A stretch of DNA of 17,999 nucleotides. Origin: Fervidibacter sp032160945 (GTDB lineage Bacteria; Armatimonadota; Fervidibacteria; Fervidibacterales; Fervidibacteraceae). Location: the NCBI GenBank assembly GCA_032160945.1, contig JAVHTL010000061.1, one strand, 5' to 3'. Every line of letters starts with the position of its first letter. The first letter of the stretch is position 1. Both the position numbers and the translations under genes were made by a program. The notes below the pieces were generated by a model, which worked only from the letters and a program-made list of their open reading frames with translations, was not told where the DNA came from and searched no databases. This document shows, in pieces, positions 1 through 8,014 of the stretch.

Positions 1-10
1 CATTCTCTGT

Positions 11-220
11 CATGCGCCGACGAAAAAAAATCGTCAGGGGTCAGAGTTTCTGCCCTACATTGATGCCGAAAAGTAGTAGGGCGCATGCTCTGTCATGCGC
101 CGAGGAAAAAATCGTCAGGGGTCAGAGTTTCTGCCCTACATTGATGCCGAAAAGTAGTAGGTCGCATGCTCTGTCATGCGCCGAGGAAAAAAATCGTCAA
201 GGGGCAAAGCCCCTGCCCTA
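11..220. repeat. Tandem 81-83 bp repeat, about 2.5 copies, hairpin-rich
   Basis: Units begin with CATGCGCCGA at 11, 94 and 175, so the periods are 83 and 81 bp. The difference comes from A-runs of 8 and 6 bases. The third copy has a 7-A run and breaks off near 220. Each junction contains the inverted repeat GGCGCATG-CTCTGT-CATGCGCC; it is perfect at 80-101 and has one mismatch at 161-182. Bases 1-10 resemble the end of a further unit, so the array probably runs past the left edge. The third copy diverges at 200-214 into the perfect hairpin AGGGGC-AAA-GCCCCT. The array ends exactly at the stop codon of the minus-strand glycosidase gene. An open frame through the array (12-236, +) looks like a by-product of the repeat. 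Read on the minus strand, each unit is a hairpin followed by a T-tract, so a transcription-end role is possible. The repeat pattern itself is seen directly. Confidence 0.9.
187..214 (-). terminator. Probable transcription terminator of the GH42-like gene
   Basis: On the minus strand, just after the TAG stop at 218-220, there is a perfect 6 bp stem with a 3 nt loop (AGGGGC-TTT-GCCCCT, 214 to 200). TGACGA and then seven T residues (193 to 187) follow. The 6 nt gap between stem and T-tract is longer than in a textbook intrinsic terminator. The two further repeat units downstream offer related hairpin-plus-T-tract structures, which may compensate as back-up terminators. Confidence 0.5.
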
Positions 221-3200
221 CTTGATGCTGACTTGAACAAGGCGAATTTGAAGCGGTAAAAGGGTAAAACTGCCTGAGGATTTTTCGTTATTGAGCAAAT
301 CTGTTCCGCCTATTGGTTTCTCGTTGTGCCACAATGTCACTTTCACAGTGTCATGGCGATAATTGCAAAGGTTGACGATAATGCCGTTGGTGGTCTCGGC
401 GCATCTCCATGCAATGCCCCAAATTGGCTCTTCTGTTTCACTACGAACTTCAACGAGAGGTTTAACGCCCAAATATTTCAACTTTGTCAAAAGCACTTGC
501 CACAAATCCCGCCAAGTTGTCTTGCCATACTCAAACGCCATCCGTTCCCAACTGTCCTGCGCCCCTCGCCTCTCGTTCCGTCGCTCATCGTATTCGTTTC
601 TGCTCAGCAAATCGCTATTCCCAACAAGGACGATACGCCCCTTGTATCGCTTCAAAGTTTCAAAGGCTGCATCAGAGATGTGGACGATGTTTGGCACGAA
701 TAAAACTGGCACATCGGGCACAATACCATGCTCAAGTTGTCGCTCCGTGACGAAACCGATTTTTACGCCTGTGAAAGTTAGCGCCGTGTAGAGTTTGTTT
801 CGGCAATCGGTGTAGCGACCACCATCCCAAACAAGCGAAGAGACGCTGTGAAGGAGCGCAACATGCGCTGGCGCTTTTTGCAACGCTGTCACTTCTTCAG
901 CAAGTCGGTTCAAGTCAAGGCAAGTTAGCCCAACCGCTTCAGTGCAAGCGGGGCGATGCATGATGCTTCCAGCAAAATCGCTTTTCGGGTCAAAAGTTCT
1001 CTCCCAAACCCAAATTGTCGTTGCACTTTGTCCATGGATTGCACCTTGCCACAAAACTGCACGAACATGCTCTGGTGGAATGTAGCGAGTCTCGCGGTCA
1101 GCGATGATGTGGTTTTCGCTGTTGAACACGGGCGCATCTTTAACGGAACGCTGCAAGTCAAACGCCATCGCATTGAGTAACCAGTCTTGAGCAAATTCAC
1201 CTTTCCCGTGCGCATACATGTTGGCGCTGTCGTTGCCATTAATGTCGCTGAATGACGCAAACAGTTCAGCATCCACGCCATAACGAACATCAGGGTCGTT
1301 CACCATCGTCCAAGTCATCCCTTTTGCGTGCACGGGCAAATCAGGTGCGATGGCTTTGATTGCATCAGCGAGCATTTTGTGCCAATTAGCAAACCACTCT
1401 TGGTTGAAGCGAACGAAATCAAGGAACATGGGACGAGGGACATGGGACAGGTCAAAAGGATTAGGCAACGGGATTTCTGGGAAGTGACGAAAGTTCGTTC
1501 CCCATCGTTGGTTGAGTGTTTGGATGTCGCCGTGACGGTTGCGAAGCCAATTGTGCCAATCGCGGAGCGCAAATTCGCATGGCTCTTCAACATTGACAGG
1601 TTCGTTGGTCAGGCAAATGCTGTGCAATGCGGGATGGTCTTTCAGAGGCGGGATTATCGTGGCGATGTAACGCTTGAGCAATTCTTGGCTTTCAGGCGCA
1701 TGAATGCAGTATTGCAAAAACCCTTCCCGTCGCTTGCGCAAGTGCGGATACTTCTCCAGCATCCATTGCGGGAAGTAGTGGGGGCTGATGAGCAAATTCA
1801 CAGCGACGCCCGCTTTGGCAGCGCGGTCAAGGACAGCAAGCGTTTCGCGAATGGGAGCATCCGACACGACGCCTTCTCTCGGAAAAACGCTGCTTGGTCC
1901 AAACTCAATCTGGATGATGTTGGTGCCGTAGCGAGGGAACTTTTCAATGTCAGCGCGAACTTGACCAAAGTGACCGTAGCCGACAAAGAAGACGGGACGA
2001 GGGACGGGGGACGAGGGACGAGATGGGAAGGTGACTGGGGCGATGAAGGATGGACCAGAGATTTTCGGACGCTGAGTGCCTGTCCAGCGAGGGACTTCAA
2101 AGAACGGGACGAGGGACGAGGGACGGGGGACGGGTTGACGAAAAGCGTTATTGATTTGTCGCTCTAATCGTCTTGCCATCTCTTCCATGTCGTTAATTTG
2201 CATGAAGGCACGGATCACTTCAGAACGCACAAGTTCAAAACTTGGGTTGAAAATCAGGTTAGGCTTTTTCGGGTCAGGTTGCTCGCCTTCCACGAGTGCC
2301 ACATCGTCAATCCAAATGCCCTCCGTTTCGCTGTCTGTGTTGAACCGAACGACAAAATCCGTGTCGGCTTCAGATGGCACGAAAGTCAATGTAAACTGCT
2401 GCCACTTTCCGCCCGTCGGTTTGAAGTAGCAGCGAAATTGCCAATTGCTTCCGCCACCCATCCATGCTGTGCCAGGATCGTCTGACTTCACCCATGCGCT
2501 CAGTGTGTAGGGCTTGCCCGCTTGCAACTTAACGGGTTGAGTCAGGTGAAATGTGCCATAAACATGAGGCTGCAAAGGCGTTCGGTTGGTCAATCGGACG
2601 GAATAGCGCCCTGAATGTGCTACTTTGTTATCCAAGTCGCATCGCGCATCGGCGTTTTGGTTAATCCACCATTGCCAGCCTTTAGCGACTTGATGGCGCA
2701 AATCCTCTTCGGCGTAGTTGATGAAGTTTTCCAAAACGGTGAAAGTAACCAGCGGGTAAGCGATGTCGTATCCTTTCGCACGAACTTCGTCCAGAAGGCG
2801 CTTGAACTCATTTAACTTTTCCCGAAGGCGACTCAAACGCTTTTGAGCATTTGATGGCGAGTAGTAAAAAACTACCGTATCTGCCCGCGCGATAGGTTTA
2901 GTTCCGATGAGCAACAGCACCTCCATGACACGGGGTATCTCATCCACTTCTCTGGCTTCGCCAGTCACAACGAGATTCCATGCCCCACGCTCAAGGGATA
3001 TAGTGCGTTTGACTGGTGAAGGTAGTGGTGGAAAAGGCATACCACCCATCACAGCAACCATACTTGCGAACTCCATGCTCCCATTCACACTCAGTTTCGG
3101 CACTGACTTGGGGGCAAACAGGTTGAAGACGATTTCAAAAACACCATCGCCTTCAATCAACTGTTCTGAGTGGAGTGGCTCAAATAGCCACTGCTCATCG

Positions 3201-3781
3201 GCAGGTTCACATATCGTCGGCTCGTTTCCTTCTTCCAGTTTCACATCGTCCAGCCAGAAGCCTTTCGTCGGCGATTCCGTCACGACACGCAGCACGAATT
3301 CGGCGTCTTGCTCCGACGGCGTGAAAGTCATCCAAACCCTTCGCCATTTGCCACCTGTTGGGGGAAAATGTAACCGAAATTGCCAATCGTGCCCGCCGCC
3401 AACCCAAGCGATGGCGGGGTCATCAGATTTGATGTAGGCGCTTAGGGTGTAAGGCTTGTTCGGTTTCAGTTTAATTGGCTTAGCAGTCCAAAGCGTTCCA
3501 TAAACATGAGCACCAAAAGGAGTGCCGTTGGTGAACTTGAGTGAACGCTTACCGCTATGAGCCTGAGTTTCGTCAACGGTGCAAGTTGCATCGGTGTTGC
3601 GTTTGTCCCAAACCCAACCTGTCGGCATACCATCGGTCTGGACATCTTCAAAACTGAAGTTAGCGACCAAGTTGGGGCGAACAAGCATCGGCGTAAGGGT
3701 CACTTCGGTCAATCGTAGCGATTGAGCCATTGTTGCCACCGACGCTCCAAAAATTAAAGTTGCGACTATGCTAATTCGCAT
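218..3781 (-). CDS. Secreted multi-module glycoside hydrolase, GH42-like (clan GH-A)
   Basis: This 1187-residue protein probably hydrolyses a beta-linked glycan outside the cytoplasm; the substrate is unknown. Residues 1-20 look like a signal peptide ending in ATMAQ. Two homologous CBM4_9/CenC-like beta-sandwich modules lie at about 36-188 and 367-502. They share HVYGT, GKW and a (W/I)DDV end motif. A beta-rich region and a helical segment (about 308-365) separate them. A Pro/Arg/Ser-rich linker (549-597) leads to a TIM barrel from about 598. T725-N726-E727 fits the clan-A acid/base and S888-E889 the nucleophile. LNQRWGTNF (756-764) is typical of GH42. A GH42 middle (trimerisation-like) domain and a beta C-terminus follow. 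ATG 3781 has AAGGGG 9 nt upstream. The upstream PLP gene ends 105 nt away, so this gene may have its own promoter. The linker and one barrel loop contain 7-mer DNA repeats. Fold and class are well supported; beta-galactosidase activity is a guess. Confidence 0.82.
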   Translation of the reverse strand: MRISIVATLIFGASVATMAQSLRLTEVTLTPMLVRPNLVANFSFEDVQTDGMPTGWVWDKRNTDATCTVDETQAHSGKRSLKFTNGTPFGAHVYGTLWTAKPIKLKPNKPYTLSAYIKSDDPAIAWVGGGHDWQFRLHFPPTGGKWRRVWMTFTPSEQDAEFVLRVVTESPTKGFWLDDVKLEEGNEPTICEPADEQWLFEPLHSEQLIEGDGVFEIVFNLFAPKSVPKLSVNGSMEFASMVAVMGGMPFPPLPSPVKRTISLERGAWNLVVTGEAREVDEIPRVMEVLLLIGTKPIARADTVVFYYSPSNAQKRLSRLREKLNEFKRLLDEVRAKGYDIAYPLVTFTVLENFINYAEEDLRHQVAKGWQWWINQNADARCDLDNKVAHSGRYSVRLTNRTPLQPHVYGTFHLTQPVKLQAGKPYTLSAWVKSDDPGTAWMGGGSNWQFRCYFKPTGGKWQQFTLTFVPSEADTDFVVRFNTDSETEGIWIDDVALVEGEQPDPKKPNLIFNPSFELVRSEVIRAFMQINDMEEMARRLERQINNAFRQPVPRPSSLVPFFEVPRWTGTQRPKISGPSFIAPVTFPSRPSSPVPRPVFFVGYGHFGQVRADIEKFPRYGTNIIQIEFGPSSVFPREGVVSDAPIRETLAVLDRAAKAGVAVNLLISPHYFPQWMLEKYPHLRKRREGFLQYCIHAPESQELLKRYIATIIPPLKDHPALHSICLTNEPVNVEEPCEFALRDWHNWLRNRHGDIQTLNQRWGTNFRHFPEIPLPNPFDLSHVPRPMFLDFVRFNQEWFANWHKMLADAIKAIAPDLPVHAKGMTWTMVNDPDVRYGVDAELFASFSDINGNDSANMYAHGKGEFAQDWLLNAMAFDLQRSVKDAPVFNSENHIIADRETRYIPPEHVRAVLWQGAIHGQSATTIWVWERTFDPKSDFAGSIMHRPACTEAVGLTCLDLNRLAEEVTALQKAPAHVALLHSVSSLVWDGGRYTDCRNKLYTALTFTGVKIGFVTERQLEHGIVPDVPVLFVPNIVHISDAAFETLKRYKGRIVLVGNSDLLSRNEYDERRNERRGAQDSWERMAFEYGKTTWRDLWQVLLTKLKYLGVKPLVEVRSETEEPIWGIAWRCAETTNGIIVNLCNYRHDTVKVTLWHNEKPIGGTDLLNNEKSSGSFTLLPLQIRLVQVSIK
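1994..2021. repeat. Heptamer tandem repeat GGGACGA/G x4 inside the glycosidase gene
   Basis: Four consecutive 7-mers (GGGACGA, GGGACGG, GGGACGA, GGGACGA) lie in the linker of the GH42-like gene. On the coding strand TCGTCCC repeats translate as rotations of S-S-L-V-P-R-P, here residues about 587-596. Confidence 0.9.
2106..2133. repeat. Heptamer tandem repeat GGGACGA/G x4, second cluster
   Basis: Four consecutive 7-mers (GGGACGA, GGGACGA, GGGACGG, GGGACGG) encode about residues 550-559 of the same linker, reading as P-V-P-R-P-S-S-L-V-P. A shorter, degenerate third cluster lies at 1430-1450 (GGGACGA, GGGACAT, GGGACAG), inside the catalytic barrel at residues about 778-784. Confidence 0.9.
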
Positions 3782-3838
3782 TCCCCATCGCCCCTTGCCT
3801 CACCAAACTTCCAACGCATAGCAAGTCATAGTCATTGG

Positions 3839-3856
3839 GGTTTAGCCGATTAAACC
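3839..3856. other. Inverted repeat GGTTTA-N6-TAAACC upstream of the GH42-like gene
   Basis: A perfect 6 bp dyad with a 6 nt loop lies in the 105 nt gap between the PLP-enzyme stop and the glycosidase start. On the minus strand no T-tract follows, so it does not look like an intrinsic terminator. It could be an operator or an attenuating hairpin. I found no convincing sigma-70 promoter pair in this gap. Confidence 0.35.
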
Positions 3857-3886
3857 GCGCCTTTACAGACTACTTTTCGGATGCCA

Positions 3887-5056
3887 TTAAGGTTTCTTCG
3901 CTCCGAGTGCATCAACGAGCACAGGTTGATAAGCGAAAATTGCTGGTGTTCCGCCAGTGTGGACGAAAATGACTTTGTGCTCGCTGGTCAGTTGACCTTT
4001 TCTTGCCATTGCTATGATGGCAGCGAATGCTTTTGCTGTGTAAACTGGGTCAAGGACTATCCCCTCCATTTGAGCCATCAACTTCATCACTTCAATTCCT
4101 TCAGGCGTGGGCAATCCATAACCTTCACCAACGAACTCTGTTGTGAAGTTGATTTCCTGCGGCGAAACTCTAAAGTTCAAACCGAGTTTTTCCGCCACTA
4201 AGTTGCTCACTTCAGCAATGCGTTGCGGAGTCCCATTATGCTTAAGCGGAGAGACACCGATCACTTTCCAGTTAAGCCCTAAGGCTTTTACACCGAGAAC
4301 AAATCCCACCTGAGTTGGCGTTGAAGAACTATGAATGATGTGGGTTGGCTCAATTCCCATCTGACGACACTGCTCAAAAAGTTCCAAAAGGCAAACAAGG
4401 TAACCGAAACCACCTGAGACATCTGGATAGCGGATGACAAAAGGTTTGTGACCTTTGCTTCGGTATTCATCGGCAACTTGCTCCTTAACAAGTTCCAAAT
4501 CTTCATCTGGTTCGGCAAACCTGACATCTGCTCCGAAAAGGTAATCAAGGAGTAAGTTGCCCTGAGGTTCAACTTTGATAGCCTCAACTTGAGGCAGACG
4601 GCGAAGGACAAGGGCACACTTGAGTCCAAGTTTCGCACATGCAGCAGCCGTTTGGCGGCAGTAGTTTGACTGGACAGAAGCACCGTTGATGACCACATCG
4701 CAACCTTCTTGGATTGCTTGCCCAAGCCCAAATTCAAGGTGACGGGTTTTGTTCCCACCGAAAGCCAGTCCAGTCAAGTCATCACGCTTGACTAAAATCT
4801 GAACGCCAAGCATTTCAGAAATTCTCGGCAAAGGCTCAAGGGGGGTAGGCAAAGTGCCCAACGAAACCCTCGGCAATTTGCTCAAACGCTCCTGAAGTTC
4901 CGACACTGAAATTGCTGCTTCAACCAAAGTTTTCGCCCTCCTCTCAGATTTTTTCGGCTCTAAACTCATGAAGCACATGCGAACAAAATCCGAATACAAA
5001 TTGGGGCAGGTGAAAACTGACCCTGCGAGTTTCTCATCGTTCCATTCGCAACGCAT
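3887..5056 (-). CDS. PLP-dependent enzyme, D-cysteine desulfhydrase/ACC deaminase family
   Basis: A fold-type II PLP enzyme of the tryptophan-synthase-beta superfamily, D-cysteine desulfhydrase/ACC deaminase branch. These enzymes deaminate or desulfurate small amino acids such as D-cysteine or 1-aminocyclopropane-1-carboxylate. The 389 residues include RDDLTGLAFGGNKTR (91-105), with K103 as the expected Schiff-base lysine, then Q129-S130-N131, and HTGGTPA (366-372) near the C-terminus. The usual Gly-rich phosphate-binding loop (SGGTxAG type) reads HSSSTPTQVG (242-251), so the substrate may differ. The first 29 residues look unlike the family. ATG 5056 lies 7 nt after the glycosyltransferase stop, suggesting translational coupling, but a start at M30 (4969) gives a more normal length; neither has a strong ribosome-binding site. 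Probably third in the glcD operon. Family confident, substrate not. Confidence 0.82.
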   Translation of the reverse strand: MRCEWNDEKLAGSVFTCPNLYSDFVRMCFMSLEPKKSERRAKTLVEAAISVSELQERLSKLPRVSLGTLPTPLEPLPRISEMLGVQILVKRDDLTGLAFGGNKTRHLEFGLGQAIQEGCDVVINGASVQSNYCRQTAAACAKLGLKCALVLRRLPQVEAIKVEPQGNLLLDYLFGADVRFAEPDEDLELVKEQVADEYRSKGHKPFVIRYPDVSGGFGYLVCLLELFEQCRQMGIEPTHIIHSSSTPTQVGFVLGVKALGLNWKVIGVSPLKHNGTPQRIAEVSNLVAEKLGLNFRVSPQEINFTTEFVGEGYGLPTPEGIEVMKLMAQMEGIVLDPVYTAKAFAAIIAMARKGQLTSEHKVIFVHTGGTPAIFAYQPVLVDALGAKKP

Positions 5057-5063
5057 TATTTTG

Positions 5064-6533
5064 TCACTCTTCGTTCACTGACAGAAAAACGATGACATTT
5101 TTTTTGACCTCTGACAGACCGCCATAATCAAACTGCCATCGCTTGATTTCATGACCTTTAAGCAAAGGCTTAACAAGCGCTTCCTTATGAACCAGCAAAT
5201 GAGTTAAGCGAGTGCGTAACTGCCTCAAGGCTTTAGTGCTCACCATCTGGGATGGCATCAACAAATAAATCCTCAGATCAGGACGATGCTTCAACAAAGC
5301 AAGCGTCGGATCAGGCGAAAACGAACCGACTAAAATCGTTGCTTGAGGTGGCAGTGAACTTTCAACTTCAGCAACAAATTTTGCCACCTGTTGGCGAATG
5401 GTCGGAACTGCCGAGAGGTGCTTCGCAACAACACTGGCTTGATATGACCACCAAACCAAAGCAGCCATCGCTATCACCAATCGCTCAAATTTCGTTGAAG
5501 CCTTTTGAAACAAGTGGTCAGCAAACGCAGCCAGCATCAGATAACCGAAGGGAACTAACAGGGAAGGATACCATGCCTCAGCGCCGAGCATCACTGTCAG
5601 GTAAAGGACAATTGTGGAAGCGAAAAACCATCTCGGCAGCAACCATCCCTCTCTCAATCTGACCAAAACCATCGCAGCGATAGGGATGAGCCAGGGGAGT
5701 GTGTTCAACGGTATGCCGATGTAGAACCGAATGCCCCAAGCAGTTGAACCCACCAAAAAAGCCAACCTGTCAGTGATGGAATAATGCTTGTGCAAAAAGT
5801 GTGCTTTCATCTGGACAAGAAAAATCTCCCACCCTTGAAGGGCATAAATGAGCCAAAGGGATGCAAAAAGGAAAAATGGCAGGGAGAAGAAAAATCCGTT
5901 TCGCCAACTTGAGCGTTTGACGAAAATTGCCATAGTGACCAACCAAAAAGGCAAAGCAATGGGATGAAAGAAAACAGCCAGACCAGAAATGAACCCAAGC
6001 AATATGCCGTCCTTAAGGTTCAAGTTTACTCGGACAGCAAGCAAAAGTGATGTTAAAAGCAGCATGCAACTAACCCAAATTTCGGGGCGGACAAAATTGG
6101 CTGAAAACTGAAATGTCAAATCAGTAGCAGTCCACAAAACGGCAAATAAAATCGCTGTTGAAGACAGCCCCAAGCGAGAAGCCAGCAGAAACATCAAAAC
6201 CAAAGAAAGGATGCCTGCCATTCTGTTGAGACACCTGAGTGAGTCCAAATCAAACCCAAACATTTTGCCCCAAAGGCTCAAGGTAAAAGGGTAAAGGGGC
6301 ATTTGCCAATAAGTCTTTTCATCGGCGCCAGGTAGCAAATCGTCCAGCAAGTCATTTCGGAAGCCTTTTCCTAAAGCGAGGTTTTGAGCCAACCTAACTA
6401 TGACAACTTCGTCATGCCAGGGGACGAGCCAAGAGTCTCCGTAAACGGAAAGTGTCAAACCCAAAGCAGCAAGTATAGCGATGAGGAAAGAAACTGTGAA
6501 AGAAATAGGCAAACTCTCCCTTTTCAGGCTCAA
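5064..6533 (-). CDS. Polytopic membrane glycosyltransferase, GT39/ArnT (PMT_2)-like
   Basis: A predicted inner-membrane GT-C transferase (489 residues), moving a sugar from a polyprenyl-phosphate donor to a protein, lipid or glycan on the outer face. The sequence shows an N-terminal helix (about 9-30), then WHDE with D41-E42 in the first external loop, the position of the catalytic acid pair in PMT and ArnT proteins. KTYWQMPLYPF (73-83) also fits the family. About ten hydrophobic segments follow to about residue 365, with RPE (149-151) between two of them and a soluble tail of about 120 residues. The start is a TTG at 6533, preceded by GGGGTGA (6540-6546) at a 6 nt spacing. It begins 31 nt after glcD and ends 7 nt before the PLP gene, so co-transcription is likely. 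The acceptor cannot be read from sequence. Confidence 0.8.
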   Translation of the reverse strand: MSLKRESLPISFTVSFLIAILAALGLTLSVYGDSWLVPWHDEVVIVRLAQNLALGKGFRNDLLDDLLPGADEKTYWQMPLYPFTLSLWGKMFGFDLDSLRCLNRMAGILSLVLMFLLASRLGLSSTAILFAVLWTATDLTFQFSANFVRPEIWVSCMLLLTSLLLAVRVNLNLKDGILLGFISGLAVFFHPIALPFWLVTMAIFVKRSSWRNGFFFSLPFFLFASLWLIYALQGWEIFLVQMKAHFLHKHYSITDRLAFLVGSTAWGIRFYIGIPLNTLPWLIPIAAMVLVRLREGWLLPRWFFASTIVLYLTVMLGAEAWYPSLLVPFGYLMLAAFADHLFQKASTKFERLVIAMAALVWWSYQASVVAKHLSAVPTIRQQVAKFVAEVESSLPPQATILVGSFSPDPTLALLKHRPDLRIYLLMPSQMVSTKALRQLRTRLTHLLVHKEALVKPLLKGHEIKRWQFDYGGLSEVKKNVIVFLSVNEE

Positions 6534-6564
6534 CTTCTTTCACCCCGAAAAGAACAGTCGTCAT

Positions 6565-7998
6565 TCACATCGCTGCTGGTCTTCGCTTGCCCACAATTTG
6601 TGGCTCAACTGCTTCTGAATCTTCAGGGAGAATTTTGCCCGGGTTGAAAACTTCGTCGGGATCAAAAACTGACTTGACTTTGCTCATGACCGCAAGTTCA
6701 TCCTTTGTGAACATGAAGGGCAGGAAAGCGCGCTTTTCAAGTCCAATTCCGTGTTCGCCAGTGACCGAGCCACCGACCTCAACGCATCGTTTCAAAATGT
6801 CAGCACTCGCTTTCAATGCCCGTTCAATTTCCTCTGGCTTTCGCTCATCAAACAAAATGCAAGGGTGCAAATTGCCGTCGCCAGCGTGGAAGATATTGGC
6901 AATTCTCAAGTGGTGCTTTTCTGCAACTTGGTAGATGAACCTCATCATTTCGGGCAACTTGCTGCGTGGAACCATCCCGTCTTGCGTTAGGTAACTTGGT
7001 GTCAAGCGACCCAGCGCACCGAATGCCCTTTTCCGAGCGAACCAAAGTTGTGTCCTTTCTTGCTCATTGCGAGCCAGGAGGATTTCAACGGCTTTGTTCT
7101 TTCGGCAGATTTCCATCACCCGCTCAGCCTGCCCATCCAGTGCGACTTCCAAACCGTCAAGTTCAATGACCAAGAGGGCTTGTGTTCCTTCTGGAAGTTT
7201 CAACCCAAATGCTTCCTCAAGCGCTTTCAAAGCAACAAAATCAACAAATTCAGCGGCGGCGGGGATTATCCCAGCAGCAATGATGTCCGAAACCGCTTGT
7301 GCTGCATCGTCAACTGTTGGAAAGGAAACCCTCATCGTTCGGTAACTTTGAGGGTTACGGGTCAACTTCACCCAAGCCTTTGTGACAATACCGAAAGTCC
7401 CTTCTGAGCCAATGAAAACCCCTCGCAAATCGTAGCCAACACTTTCTTCCGTTTTCCCACCCAGCCAAAGGATTTCGCCATCAGCCAAAACGACTTCAAT
7501 GCCCAAGATATGGTTGGTCGTCACGCCATATTTGAGTGTGTGTGGACCGCCAGCGTTTTCGGCGATATTGCCACCAATCGTTGAAACGACCTGACTTGAA
7601 GGGTCTGGAGCGAAGTGGTAACCCCACTGTTTGACCGCATTTGTTATGTGGATGTTAACCACACCCGCTTCAACGAGGACGCACCTGTTGCGAATGTCAA
7701 TTTCAAGGATTTTGTTCATCCTCGTCGTAGCCACAACTGCACCACCACGCTCCGCCAAAGCACCGCCTGAAAGACCAGTCCCAACTCCTCGTGGAACAAT
7801 CGGCATTTTATATCGTCGCAAAGTTTTAACGACTGCCACAACCTCTTCAGTGCTCCTCGGAAACACAACCAAATCGGGAGTATGTTTGAAGACGGACAAG
7901 CCGTCCGTTTCGTAAACTACCAATTCGTTCGGGTCAGTAATGATACCTTTTGAGCCGACAATTTTGCGTAACTCAAAAATTAACTCGTCCCGCACCAT
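6565..7998 (-). CDS. glcD: FAD-linked 2-hydroxy-acid oxidase, GlcD type
   Basis: An FAD-binding (PCMH/VAO-type) oxidoreductase resembling the glycolate oxidase catalytic subunit, oxidising glycolate, lactate or a similar 2-hydroxy acid. In residue numbers from the GTG at 8013: the FAD-domain motif PRGVGTGLSGGA is at 74-85, IGGNIAENAGG at 146-156, HAGDGNLHP at 376-384 and the C-terminal GEHGIG at 419-424. All are hallmarks of the GlcD/D-lactate dehydrogenase family. Length is normal. I place the start at ATG 7998 because GAGG (8008-8011) stands 9 nt upstream; ATG 8004 would leave only 3 nt and GTG 8013 has no ribosome-binding site. No glcE or glcF partner is in the window, so it may act alone or with proteins encoded elsewhere. 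First gene of a probable operon; a MITE-like element abuts its ribosome-binding site. Alternative: D-lactate dehydrogenase. Confidence 0.88.
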   Translation of the reverse strand: MVRDELIFELRKIVGSKGIITDPNELVVYETDGLSVFKHTPDLVVFPRSTEEVVAVVKTLRRYKMPIVPRGVGTGLSGGALAERGGAVVATTRMNKILEIDIRNRCVLVEAGVVNIHITNAVKQWGYHFAPDPSSQVVSTIGGNIAENAGGPHTLKYGVTTNHILGIEVVLADGEILWLGGKTEESVGYDLRGVFIGSEGTFGIVTKAWVKLTRNPQSYRTMRVSFPTVDDAAQAVSDIIAAGIIPAAAEFVDFVALKALEEAFGLKLPEGTQALLVIELDGLEVALDGQAERVMEICRKNKAVEILLARNEQERTQLWFARKRAFGALGRLTPSYLTQDGMVPRSKLPEMMRFIYQVAEKHHLRIANIFHAGDGNLHPCILFDERKPEEIERALKASADILKRCVEVGGSVTGEHGIGLEKRAFLPFMFTKDELAVMSKVKSVFDPDEVFNPGKILPEDSEAVEPQIVGKRRPAAM

Positions 7999-8014
7999 TG
8001 TCATTCGCCTCACT

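Noticed and set aside
11..220. CRISPR array
   Set aside because: Units are 81-83 bp and nearly identical throughout, with no unique spacers between short repeats.
12..236. Small plus-strand protein across the tandem repeat
   Set aside because: It is the translation of the repeat array; its peptide simply repeats itself and it lacks a ribosome-binding site.
1328..2167. 279-codon plus-strand frame
   Set aside because: It lies entirely antisense within the GH42-like gene, whose domains and catalytic motifs are coherent; no recognisable domain in the antisense product.
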